Below the pieces are notes generated by a model. It saw only the letters and a list, made by a program, of their open reading frames with translations, was not told the origin of the DNA and searched no databases. A stretch of 64,000 nucleotides of DNA from an uncultured Alphaproteobacteria bacterium (GTDB lineage: Bacteria > Pseudomonadota > Alphaproteobacteria > Thalassobaculales > Thalassobaculaceae): NCBI GenBank assembly GCA_937776645.1, contig CALMRI010000020.1, forward strand, positions 1 to 64,000, given 5' to 3'. Numbering within the stretch: position 1 is the first letter of the stretch; the number at the start of each line of letters is the position of its first letter. The position numbers and the translations under genes were made by a program. Shown piece after piece: positions 18,188 to 26,250 of this stretch.

Positions 18188-19039
18188 TCAACGCCTGACC
18201 ACGAGGCAGGCTTGATTGCGGGCCTTGAGAACAGCGCAGACCGCTCGAGCCTGCTTCACGTCAAGCGGGCCGCCCTGGACCCGATGGAACACGCCCTTGC
18301 CGTTGATCCTGATCCGCTCGATGGTCAACCGGATGCCGCCGAGTTCTGATTTATGGGCTGCTTGAATCCGCGACCAGGCGCGGCGCGCCGCCGCCTCGTC
18401 CTTGAAGGCCGCGATCTGCACCCTGAACCGACCGCTGGATATCGGCTTAACGCTGGTTTTTGCCGCACTCTTAAACGCAGGTTTGTCAGCAGGCGGTTTC
18501 GGCATCACTGTCGCCTTGGCCGATACGACAGGTTTCGGCGGCTGCAGCAATTGTTTTGGCGCGCCGACAGGCTTGTTTAGCACGCTGGCGGGATGGGGGG
18601 CCGGGATCACGGCAACCGCCGCTGACGGTATCTCCCCGGTAGAGGCTGCTTTCGGCGTTGGTGGGGGCGCCGGTTTCTCCGGACGAGGTAGCAAACGCTC
18701 CACCGATTGCTCACCTGAGCCACCGTTCTTCCCCAGTTGTCCGAAAATCGTCATGTCCTGGTGCGGGACTTTCAAGCCGCCGGGTTTCTCCGGACGCACC
18801 CGCACCGGCGCGCTGTCAGCCCTGATCAGCGGCGCGGCCCCCTCGCTGCCGGTCTGACGGCCTTGATCATAGGCGTACCAAACGATCCCTCCAAAGGCGA
18901 CCAGTGCGAACCCCGCGATAAAAAATGTCAGGCCGCGAGATGAGCGTCGGGGTTCCTCCGACATAATCGGCGGCGGACTGGGCCGGTCATTTTCGCCAAG
19001 CAACGAAGGGCGCGGCGGCGGCTCCATTGACTCACTCAT
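18188..19039 (-). CDS. SPOR-domain membrane protein
   Basis: Likely envelope protein that binds denuded septal peptidoglycan. The 283 residues comprise a Pro-rich cytoplasmic start, one membrane helix (about residues 34-52, [20 protein letters not shown]), a long Pro/Ala/Lys-rich periplasmic linker, and a C-terminal SPOR domain (about 205-283, [20 protein letters not shown] through [17 protein letters not shown]). It overlaps the argS stop by four bases (ATGA). This argS-SPOR-nagZ order is widespread in alphaproteobacteria and ties it to cell division or wall recycling. Confidence 0.92.
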   Translation of the reverse strand: MSESMEPPPRPSLLGENDRPSPPPIMSEEPRRSSRGLTFFIAGFALVAFGGIVWYAYDQGRQTGSEGAAPLIRADSAPVRVRPEKPGGLKVPHQDMTIFGQLGKNGGSGEQSVERLLPRPEKPAPPPTPKAASTGEIPSAAVAVIPAPHPASVLNKPVGAPKQLLQPPKPVVSAKATVMPKPPADKPAFKSAAKTSVKPISSGRFRVQIAAFKDEAAARRAWSRIQAAHKSELGGIRLTIERIRINGKGVFHRVQGGPLDVKQARAVCAVLKARNQACLVVRR

Positions 19040-20790
19040 GATCTGAGTTCCTCCAACGGCTCCACTCCCATGACCTCGAGACCCGAGGCGATAACAGTCG
19101 CGACCCCTCGAACCAGCGCCAAACGGGCAAATGTCCGGGGCCGATCCCCCTCGACGATGAAGCGCAGCGTCGCGTCATCCTTACCTTTGTTCCACAACCC
19201 GTGAAACCCGGCGGCTAGTTCCGACAAATAGAACGCAACACGGTGCGGTTCGTGCGTTTCGGCAGCGCTTTCCACCAACCGCGGCCAGCTTGCCAGTTGT
19301 TTGATCAAACCAAGCTCGCCCGAACCGGTCAAGCAATCCAGATCAACCCCCGCCAGACCGTTGGCCCCGAGGTCCAGATCCGGGAAGGTATCATGGGCAA
19401 GACGCAGCACGGAATGGCAGCGTGCATGGGCATATTGAACATAAAACACCGGGTTCTCCCGACTTTTCTCGATCACTTTGGCAAGATCGAATTCAAGCGG
19501 TTGATCATTGCGTCGGGTCAGCATGATGAAACGAATCACGTCCTTTCCGACCGAATCGATGACATCTGAAAGGGTGACGAAGGTTCCAGCACGCTTTGAC
19601 ATCCGCACCGGTTTTCCGTCCTGCATCATGTGCACGATCTGGCATATTTTGACGTCCAACACGCCCTGTTCGGCAGTAATCGCGCGAACCGCCGACTGCA
19701 TGCGCTTTACATAGCCACCGTGATCGGCGCCCCAGACATCGATCATCTCGGCATAGCCGCGCTTGAACTTGTCTAGATGATAGGCGACGTCGGAGGCAAA
19801 ATAGGTCCAACTGCCGTCGGATTTGGCGATTGGCCGGTCCACGTCATCTCCAAAGTCCGTGGCCTTGAAAAGTCTTTGTGGGCGGGGCAGCCAATCATCA
19901 GGCATCTTACCCTTCGGCGGCTCCAGCACGCCGGTATAAAGCAGACCTTTATCGTCCAACGTCTGCATCACCGCATCAACGCCGCCGGACTCGACCAACG
20001 CCCGCTCCGATGAATAGACGTGCATATCGATGCCCAAGCGACCTAAATCGGTCTTGATGCCGGCGACCATCCGCTCGATGGCGAAACCACGAACCTCGGC
20101 CAGCCAGTCGGTTTCATCCTTGGCAAGCCAACGCTCTCCATCGCGTTCCGCCAGAGCCTCCCCAACGTCTTTCAGGTATTCGCCGGGATAATGGCCGTCA
20201 GGAATTTCACCAATGTCCTCGCCCAGAGCCTCGCGGTAGCGCAGATGGGTTGAGCGCGCGAGGGTGTCAACCTGGGCGCCGGCGTCATTGATATAATACT
20301 CCCGGCACACCTCGAAACCGGCCTTGGCCAGCAACCGGGCCAAGGCATCACCGATCACCGCCCCCCGTGCATGGGCGGCATGCAACGGTCCGGTCGGATT
20401 AGCCGAGACGTACTCAACATTGACCTTGCGGCCAGCGCCAATCGTCGAGGCGCCATAATCGACGTCGGCGCTCAGCACCTCCCGCAGCCGTTCACGCCAA
20501 TAGCCATCGGTAAGCCTGAGGTTGATAAAACCCGGTCCGGCGACTTCCGCCGAGACCACGGATCCATGCTCGACCAGCCGCACGCAAAGCTTTTCGGCCA
20601 GATCCCGTGGCTTCATTCCGGCGCGCTTGGCCAGAACCATCGCGGCATTGGTCGCCATATCGCCATGCGAGGAATCGCGTGGCGATTCCACCGCCACACG
20701 CTGGGAGGCGAGATCAAGAACCTCTGCAAGCTCAGGAATTTCCTCCATCGCTTTGGCAACTATACCACCCACCTCATTAAAAATGTTCAT
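19036..20790 (-). CDS. argS: Arginyl-tRNA synthetase
   Basis: Class I synthetase charging tRNA-Arg, 584 aa. The HIGH-type motif is [20 protein letters not shown], preceded by NVEYVS, and the KMSKS-type region is [19 protein letters not shown]. The N-terminal tRNA-recognition domain ([20 protein letters not shown]) and the C-terminal anticodon-binding helical domain are both present. It starts immediately after the dgt stop (TAG then ATG with no gap). Intact and of normal length. Confidence 0.98.
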   Translation of the reverse strand: MNIFNEVGGIVAKAMEEIPELAEVLDLASQRVAVESPRDSSHGDMATNAAMVLAKRAGMKPRDLAEKLCVRLVEHGSVVSAEVAGPGFINLRLTDGYWRERLREVLSADVDYGASTIGAGRKVNVEYVSANPTGPLHAAHARGAVIGDALARLLAKAGFEVCREYYINDAGAQVDTLARSTHLRYREALGEDIGEIPDGHYPGEYLKDVGEALAERDGERWLAKDETDWLAEVRGFAIERMVAGIKTDLGRLGIDMHVYSSERALVESGGVDAVMQTLDDKGLLYTGVLEPPKGKMPDDWLPRPQRLFKATDFGDDVDRPIAKSDGSWTYFASDVAYHLDKFKRGYAEMIDVWGADHGGYVKRMQSAVRAITAEQGVLDVKICQIVHMMQDGKPVRMSKRAGTFVTLSDVIDSVGKDVIRFIMLTRRNDQPLEFDLAKVIEKSRENPVFYVQYAHARCHSVLRLAHDTFPDLDLGANGLAGVDLDCLTGSGELGLIKQLASWPRLVESAAETHEPHRVAFYLSELAAGFHGLWNKGKDDATLRFIVEGDRPRTFARLALVRGVATVIASGLEVMGVEPLEELRS

Positions 20791-21972
20791 CTATGTCTTT
20801 TCATCCATATCGAATAATCTCTTGTGTTCCAGCACCGCATATCGATCCGTCATCCCGGCGATATAATCGGCCACCAAACGAGCCCGGCTGTGTTCGTCAC
20901 CAATCCGCCCTGCATCCTGCCAGGTTTCCGGCAGACAATTCGGTTCCGCCATGAACAACTCAAACAGCTCGGTGACGACCCGGCGCGCCTTGCTCGCCAT
21001 GCGGTTCAGCTTGTAGTGGCGGTACATCCGCGTGAACAGAAATGATTTCAATTCAGCGTCCTGTTCGCGTACCACCTCGCCGAAACCGACCAACGGTCCG
21101 GACCAGGCCCTGACATCAGCGGCGCATGTGGGAGCAGCGGCGGCGATGCGGCCGCGCGTCTCGTCCAACAGATCGGTCACCATCACGTTGATCAGACGGC
21201 GGATCGTCTCATGCACCATGCGTCCCTCTTCCAATACCCCGTGTTGGCGACGCACAGTCTCGATCACCGGCCCGACCAAGGGCACGTTGGCCAGGGTCGC
21301 GACGGTAAACAGCCCGGCCCGCAAACCGTCGTCGATATCATGGGCATCATAGGCGATGTCATCGGCAATCGCCGCAACCTGGGCCTCGGCGCTGGCATAG
21401 GTGCGAAGCTCAAGATCGAACCGAGCATTCAACGCTTCGACGGTCGCCGATGGGTCGATGTGAACCGGCCCATTATGCTTGGCGATCCCCTCCAGGGTCT
21501 CCCAGGTAAGGTTCAAGCCATCAAAATCGGCGTAGCGCTGTTCCAGGCGGGTCAGAATGCGCAAGGTATGATCATTGTGATCAAAGCCGCCAAAGGGCTG
21601 CATCACCGCGCCCAACGCGTCTTCACCGGCGTGACCAAAGGGCGTGTGGCCAAAGTCATGCGCGAGAGCCAGGGCTTCGGCCAAATCTTCGTTTAAACCC
21701 AGCGAACGGCTGACCGACCGGGCGATCTGCGCCACTTCAAGGCTGTGGGTCAGGCGGGTTCGGTAATAGTCGCCTTCGTGATAGACGAAGACCTGGGTCT
21801 TGTATTTTAGCTTTCTAAAAGCGCCGGAATGCAGAATGCGGTCGCGGTCGCGCTGATGCGGCAACCGTTCCATGGCGTCCGGCTCGTCATGGAGCCGTCC
21901 GCGGCTTTCCTTGGGGCTGCTGGCATATTCGGCGAGCAGCGGACCGGCGTAGCGAAATGGATCGGCGGGCAT
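20791..21972 (-). CDS. dgt: Deoxyguanosinetriphosphate triphosphohydrolase-like protein
   Basis: HD-superfamily dNTP triphosphohydrolase, 393 aa, which hydrolyses dNTPs to nucleoside and tripolyphosphate and helps control dNTP pools. The N-terminus has RLPHQRDRDRILHSGAFRKL and TRLTHSLEVAQIARSVSRSL; the catalytic HD doublet is in ALALAHDFGHTPFGHAGEDA, with later metal ligands in AIADDIAYDAHDIDDGL. It belongs to the short type-2 group found in alphaproteobacteria. It is the first gene of the long minus-strand block and diverges from erpA. Confidence 0.95.
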   Translation of the reverse strand: MPADPFRYAGPLLAEYASSPKESRGRLHDEPDAMERLPHQRDRDRILHSGAFRKLKYKTQVFVYHEGDYYRTRLTHSLEVAQIARSVSRSLGLNEDLAEALALAHDFGHTPFGHAGEDALGAVMQPFGGFDHNDHTLRILTRLEQRYADFDGLNLTWETLEGIAKHNGPVHIDPSATVEALNARFDLELRTYASAEAQVAAIADDIAYDAHDIDDGLRAGLFTVATLANVPLVGPVIETVRRQHGVLEEGRMVHETIRRLINVMVTDLLDETRGRIAAAAPTCAADVRAWSGPLVGFGEVVREQDAELKSFLFTRMYRHYKLNRMASKARRVVTELFELFMAEPNCLPETWQDAGRIGDEHSRARLVADYIAGMTDRYAVLEHKRLFDMDEKT

Positions 21973-22118
21973 GGCGCCAATTCTCGGGTTCGGGGATGCG
22001 GCGGACCGTAACCCTCACGGGGCCTTGGCGCAACGGCAAAGCCTCTCGGATCATTATCGATCATTTTCAACGCAAAACCATGACGATGACACGACATTGA
22101 ATCGAGGAAGTCTCAGCC

Positions 22119-22154
22119 CCACATGCTTTGTGCTAGCCACATGCTTTGTGCTAT
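22119..22154. repeat. Tandem 18-bp direct repeat in the dgt-erpA intergenic region
   Basis: The unit CCACATGCTTTGTGCTAG is at 22119-22136 and is repeated immediately as CCACATGCTTTGTGCTAT at 22137-22154, with 17 of 18 bases identical. It overlaps the predicted erpA promoter, so it may be a duplicated operator or a local duplication. Confidence 0.9.
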
Positions 22155-22157
22155 ATT
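22128..22157 (+). promoter_or_regulatory. Predicted erpA promoter
   Basis: A -35-like TTGTGC (22128-22133), an 18-base spacer and a good -10 TATATT (22152-22157) lie 30 bases upstream of the erpA ATG. Both hexamers fall within the tandem repeat, so a repressor binding there would block transcription. A GGAGAG ribosome-binding site follows at about 22173. Confidence 0.5.
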
Positions 22158-22187
22158 GATGGTCAGTAAGCTAACCGGAGAGAACCG

Positions 22188-22556
22188 ATGCCCGATGGCG
22201 CCGTGTCCCACGCTACCCCCGACAGCCAAATTTTTGGCTTGAGCAAAAGCGCCGCCCGCCGGATCTCCGTGCTGCTGCGCGATGAGGACGAGGCGAGAGC
22301 TAAGTTCATGCGTGTTGCGGTCGAGGGCGGCGGCTGTTCCGGATTTCAATATGTCTTCAGTTTCGATGCAACCCGCAACGAGGATGACCACGCCTTCGAG
22401 AAGGATGGCGTCGAAGTGGTGGTCGACGAGGTTTCGCTGGACCTGGTGCGTGGCGGAGAGCTGGATTATGTCGAGGAGCTGATTGGATCGTATTTCCAGG
22501 TGGTCAATCCAAATGCCTCTTCGTCCTGCGGCTGCGGCACATCATTTTCACTTTAA
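22188..22556 (+). CDS. erpA: Iron-sulfur cluster insertion protein ErpA
   Basis: A-type carrier that hands [Fe-S] clusters to apoproteins. The 122-aa product has the three conserved cysteines in VEGGGCSGFQYVFSF and NASSSCGCGTSFSL, and the helical FGLSKSAARRISVLL start typical of ErpA/IscA. ErpA is favoured over IscA by the short SYFQVVNPNASSSCGCG region and lack of an adjacent isc operon. Divergent from dgt; xthA begins 76 bases downstream on the same strand. Confidence 0.94.
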   Translation: MPDGAVSHATPDSQIFGLSKSAARRISVLLRDEDEARAKFMRVAVEGGGCSGFQYVFSFDATRNEDDHAFEKDGVEVVVDEVSLDLVRGGELDYVEELIGSYFQVVNPNASSSCGCGTSFSL

Positions 22557-22632
22557 ACGCAGCTTCCCGGTTGCCGAAGCCTTGCTCGATCCGACATTCC
22601 GCTCGACCGTTGGCAACGACCGTGAGGCCCCA

Positions 22633-23403
22633 ATGAAAGCCGCGACCTGGAACGTTAATTCAATCAAGGCCCGCCTGCCCAATATGTTAGCATGGCTGCG
22701 CGAGGCCGCGCCTGACGTCGTGTTGCTGCAGGAAACCAAAAGCGTCGACGATACCTTCCCGCACACAGAGATTGAGGATCTCGGCTACAATGTCGCAACC
22801 CATGGCCAAAAATCCTATAACGGGGTGGCGATCCTCTCCAAGCGTCAGCTGGAGGATGTCTCTGCGCGCCTGCCGGGAGACGATACCGACGAACAGGCTC
22901 GCTATCTTGAAGCCACCGTCGACAACATCCGTTTCGCCTCAATCTATCTGCCGAACGGCAACCCGGTCGATACCGAAAAATTCAACTACAAGTTGGCTTG
23001 GCTGGATCGCCTGAAAACCCGTGCCGCGGCGCTGCTGGAGCTGGAAATGCCGGTCGTCCTGGCGGGGGACTATAACGTCGTACCGCAGGATGAAGACGTT
23101 CACGATCCCGAGGGCTGGGCCGATGACGCGCTTTGCCAGCCCGGCTCACGCCAACGGTTCCGCGAGATCCTCAATCTCGGCTATACCGACGCCTACCGGG
23201 TCTTTAACTCGGCGCCGCATAAATACAGTTTCTGGGACTATCAGGCCGGCGCTTGGCACAAGGATCACGGCGTGCGTATCGACCATTTGTTGCTCTCGCC
23301 GCAAGCTGCAGACCGTTTACAGGCCTCGGGCATCGACAGCGGCCCGCGCGGCAAGCTAAAGGCCTCGGACCATACTCCAGTCTGGATCGAGATCCGGGAC
23401 TGA
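22633..23403 (+). CDS. xthA: Exodeoxyribonuclease III
   Basis: AP endonuclease/3'-5' exonuclease of base excision repair, 256 aa from ATG 22633 (MKAATWNVNSIKARLPNMLA). Catalytic and metal residues are visible: WNVNSIKAR (Asn), VVLLQETKS (Glu), LAGDYNVVPQDEDVHDPEGW (Asp/Asn), VRIDHLLLS and KASDHTPVWIEI (Asp-His pair). The frame extends further upstream into erpA, but that region is not conserved. Normal length, downstream of erpA and probably cotranscribed. Confidence 0.97.
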   Translation: MKAATWNVNSIKARLPNMLAWLREAAPDVVLLQETKSVDDTFPHTEIEDLGYNVATHGQKSYNGVAILSKRQLEDVSARLPGDDTDEQARYLEATVDNIRFASIYLPNGNPVDTEKFNYKLAWLDRLKTRAAALLELEMPVVLAGDYNVVPQDEDVHDPEGWADDALCQPGSRQRFREILNLGYTDAYRVFNSAPHKYSFWDYQAGAWHKDHGVRIDHLLLSPQAADRLQASGIDSGPRGKLKASDHTPVWIEIRD

Positions 23404-23430
23404 GAATTGCCCGGGACGGCCAGCAAGGGG

Positions 23431-24282
23431 TTACAGTGGACTCGGCTTACGAAGCTTATTGTGCGGCATCTCTTCCAGGATCCAATCGCCCATCTCCTGG
23501 CCCATTATTCGGGTGACCTCTCGGACATAGATCAACGACCCAAACATCAGCAGCCGACGATGCCGGTCACCTATGTCAAGCTCGTCGACGCCATGAAACG
23601 AGCGTGGCGAATTAATGTAAGCAAAGCAATGGTTTCGTTGATAGGGAGAGATCGCAACACGATCGAGAAACGGCTCGATATCCTTTCTCACGACCCCCCA
23701 ATTCGTCGGGAGCGCCAAGCCTCGAGACTTGTAGAGCACAGTGCCGAGTTCCGGTTCCGGTTCCAAGGCCGGGCGCTCCGAAAAATAGACGAACGCGTTG
23801 GTCAGCAGACGAAGCGCGTCGACATGCGGCGACAGATCGAATTTCTGCGTATAGCTGGCAAGCTGAATAGTGGTCGGCAGGCAATCAACGTTGCCATCAA
23901 GCGCTTGGCGCCATCCAGCCCCGACATAGGGTTCGAACTTCTCGCCGAAATGCGGCGAGAGCCGCTTTTGGATATACAAATTGGCGATATTGGTGAGGCG
24001 CGTAACCTCTCTCCAAAACGCCAGATCCTCGGTGGGAAGCCTCCCGGCCGCTTTTTTAAGGGCCAATTCATAGCGGGTCGAGGCATTGCTGTGCCTGAAC
24101 AACGACAGCGCCGGCCAACGCTCCATGATCTCGTCATAGACCTCGTCGGGATAGAATTCCTGGATCAGAATATGGGCAAACGGTTCGATTGACAACGGAG
24201 CCGCCAGCACCAAATCACGAACATGCGCGCCGGCCATCGCCATATCGAACGCCATCACCTTCTCCTTCATCCACTCAAGCAC
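23431..24282 (-). CDS. Putative 2OG-Fe(II) oxygenase-like protein, function unknown
   Basis: A 283-aa protein I do not recognise as a named family. The central part resembles the double-stranded beta-helix of 2-oxoglutarate/Fe(II) oxygenases: a possible HxD pair in FDLSPHVDALRLLTNAFVYF, a distal histidine in SPRSFHGVDEL, and an Arg-rich strand HRRLLMFGSLIYVRE that could bind the keto acid. The N-terminus (PFAHILIQEFYPDEVYDEIM) is typical of prolyl-hydroxylase-like proteins that start with an Asp/Phe-rich helix. The start is uncertain: ATG at codon 5 or 10 would also fit. It stands convergent to xthA. Such genes often modify small metabolites or glycan donors. Confidence 0.6.
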   Translation of the reverse strand: MLEWMKEKVMAFDMAMAGAHVRDLVLAAPLSIEPFAHILIQEFYPDEVYDEIMERWPALSLFRHSNASTRYELALKKAAGRLPTEDLAFWREVTRLTNIANLYIQKRLSPHFGEKFEPYVGAGWRQALDGNVDCLPTTIQLASYTQKFDLSPHVDALRLLTNAFVYFSERPALEPEPELGTVLYKSRGLALPTNWGVVRKDIEPFLDRVAISPYQRNHCFAYINSPRSFHGVDELDIGDRHRRLLMFGSLIYVREVTRIMGQEMGDWILEEMPHNKLRKPSPL

Positions 24283-24307
24283 CCCACCTTGTATCGCAAC
24301 CCGCCGC

Positions 24308-24508
24308 CTATTGCGTCAGCCCGACCGCCGAACAAAGTGTCAGCCAGATCCGTTGCACGATGAGCGCGTCGTACACGAACGGCAGGGCGAGTAGACCGAC
24401 ACCGGCGAATAACGCCAGCCCTATCCATTCCCCCCATCGAAACCCGCGCCGTTCCTGGCTTGCGTCACGCGAAGCCAAGGCTGGCTTGGTCGATTTAAGA
24501 ACAGCCAT
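24308..24508 (-). CDS. Small predicted membrane protein
   Basis: A 66-residue frame with a polar Lys/Arg-rich first 25 residues and one or two membrane helices (WIGLALFAGVGLLALPFVYD and a shorter IWLTLCSAVGL). It lies 25 bases upstream of the oxygenase-like gene on the same strand. No family recognised. The hydrophobic segment and position make it plausible, but a short frame like this could be chance. Confidence 0.4.
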   Translation of the reverse strand: MAVLKSTKPALASRDASQERRGFRWGEWIGLALFAGVGLLALPFVYDALIVQRIWLTLCSAVGLTQ

Positions 24509-24610
24509 GGGTTTCCCCGAACATAATGATCAGGCGTGAGACCCAATCGGTGATGCCGGTACGCTTCCGCCCGGCCGCTGTTTTGCCACGAGTTTTAAGA
24601 ATTGGCAATG

Positions 24611-24665
24611 GACGCTCGGCATCAATTTATATTAGACGCCCGGCATCAATTTATAATAGACGCGC
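24611..24665. repeat. Tandem 24-bp direct repeat upstream of the HAD gene
   Basis: The unit begins GACGCTCGGCATCAATTTAT at 24611-24634 and is repeated at 24635-24658 with two differences; a third partial copy (GACGCGCGG) starts at 24659. The AT-rich core (ATCAATTTATA) could provide -10-like elements. It ends about 55 bases before the HAD start codon. Confidence 0.85.
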
Positions 24666-24715
24666 GGCGCGGCGAACGTTAGATCCCGGATACGCTTTGG
24701 CCTTACTGGTGCTAC

Positions 24716-25630
24716 ATGATCACAACGCTTTCTTTCGACGAAGCCTGGGCCGGATATCGGCGTTGGGAGCACCGGATGCCAGCCAAGCCGCCATTGCGCT
24801 CGGCCCGGCGAGTTTCCGGTCTGGCCGAGATCCTCGACCAGTTCGACGCGGTGATCCTCGACAATTTCGGCGTGCTCAGTCTGGGTGGCCCAGCGATCGA
24901 CGCTGGCGCGCCCGCCCTGGCGGCGGTACGCCGGTCCGGCAAGCCTTTGCGGGTCCTAACCAATGACGGCGCCAAGAGCATAGAGGCGATGCTGGTTGGT
25001 CACCAAGGCCGGGGCTATGCATTCCGAGACACGGAGATCGTTCCGGGCTATCGATTGCTTGAACAGACACTCGCCGGGCATCTTCCGGCCAAGATGGAGC
25101 GGGCCTGGGGCGTGATCGGTCTTGATCCGTTGCCCCTGCCGGCGCTGACCCAGCAGATGACACCGCTTACCTATGGCGGCATCGATGAGGTCGACACCGT
25201 CGCCGGGGTGGTTTTTCTCGACACCGGCGATTGGCGTGAGACCGATCAGCAGAGGCTGCTTGCATCGCTTAGAGCCGAGCCCCGCCCAGTGATCGTCTGC
25301 AACCCGGATCTGACCGCGCCTTATCCAAAATGCCTGTCGATCGAGCCTGGCTGGCCGGCCAACCACCTGGCCGACCGCACGGGCGTGGAGCCGGTCTTTC
25401 TCGGCAAGCCCTTCGCCGACATATACGACGTGGCGCTGAGCGACCTTGACCATATCCCACGCGAGCGCATCATTGCGGTCGGCGATACTCCGCATACCGA
25501 CGTGCTTGGCGCACATGCCGCAGGGATCAAGTCGTTGTTGGTTGAAACTGGCTTTACCCGAGGTCGCGACGCGGCAACGTTGATGGAGCAAGCCGGGATC
25601 GTGGCGGACTACATCGCAGCGACAGTTTAA
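24716..25630 (+). CDS. HAD superfamily class IIA hydrolase
   Basis: NagD/PGP-type phosphatase of the HAD superfamily, 304 aa. Motif I is VILDNFGVLSLGG (nucleophile Asp, with Asn-Phe in the variable positions), motif II is LRVLTNDGAKS, motif III lysine is FLGKPFADIYD and motif IV IIAVGDTPHTDVLGAHAAGI. The large C2 cap between motifs II and III marks class IIA. It corresponds to the alphaproteobacterial group with an N-terminal ~35 residue extension. Substrate is not deducible; sugar phosphates or phosphoglycolate are usual. Confidence 0.92.
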   Translation: MITTLSFDEAWAGYRRWEHRMPAKPPLRSARRVSGLAEILDQFDAVILDNFGVLSLGGPAIDAGAPALAAVRRSGKPLRVLTNDGAKSIEAMLVGHQGRGYAFRDTEIVPGYRLLEQTLAGHLPAKMERAWGVIGLDPLPLPALTQQMTPLTYGGIDEVDTVAGVVFLDTGDWRETDQQRLLASLRAEPRPVIVCNPDLTAPYPKCLSIEPGWPANHLADRTGVEPVFLGKPFADIYDVALSDLDHIPRERIIAVGDTPHTDVLGAHAAGIKSLLVETGFTRGRDAATLMEQAGIVADYIAATV

Positions 25631-25720
25631 AGGCGCCGCCCGTCCTTACGCAAGCCGCCTCCCACCAATGGGTTTTCCGTGCGGTTTGGAGGGAATTAAT
25701 TCCTTCGGTAGAGTTGCATA

Positions 25721-26162
25721 TTGGACAAGAAACAGATCATCGCCGGGGCGATAACGCTGGTGCTTCTGATATCCGCCATGGCGACAACGGCGATCCCCGC
25801 CAATAAGAGCAACATCAAGGGCTTGGACAACGTGATTGATGCCGGCGCCCGCAGGTCGGTGACAAGTTCATCAAGCTATATGGAATCGTCGCCCCAACGC
25901 CCGTCAAAATGCCGGCATGGCTCGTTTTACTAGCCCTACAGCGCTGCGGCGCGCACCCATATGGTCGACCTAGCTCAGGGCAAAAAGTCCAGTGCCAGCA
26001 AGTTGGCGACTATTACGGCCGCTCCTTTGTGTCGGCCTCGATCTTTCACAAAGTCTGGTGGCCAATGGCTGGGCGGTTCCCGACAAGGCCGGGGTAGTCT
26101 ATCGAGACGTCGAGGTCGTTGCCCGGGAAGGCAAACTGGAAATGTAGAAATACGCAAAGTAA
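25721..26162 (+). pseudogene. Thermonuclease (SNase-like) gene, broken
   Basis: Remains of a secreted staphylococcal-nuclease-like protein. From TTG 25721 there is a signal-like start (IIAGAITLVLLISAMATTAI). Fragments in several frames line up in the family order: KFIKLYGIVAPT, PYSAAARTHMVDLAQGK, KVQCQQVGDYYGRSFVSASI, LVANGWAVPDKAGVVYRDVE, ARKL-like tail ending before TAG 26145-26147 (possible original stop TAA 26160-26162). At least four frame changes are needed in about 430 bases. The usual APE glutamate is Thr and the VIDGDT motif is VIDAGA, so the active site also looks degraded. I favour real decay, though clustered sequence errors may contribute. Confidence 0.65.
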
Positions 26163-26250
26163 ACGTGCCGAAGAAAAGCCAGCTCATGCCGTGCCTCAAA
26201 AGGCCCGGCGCCCGGTCTGATAAACCTCCCCAAAACCGCTGATCGCCGTT

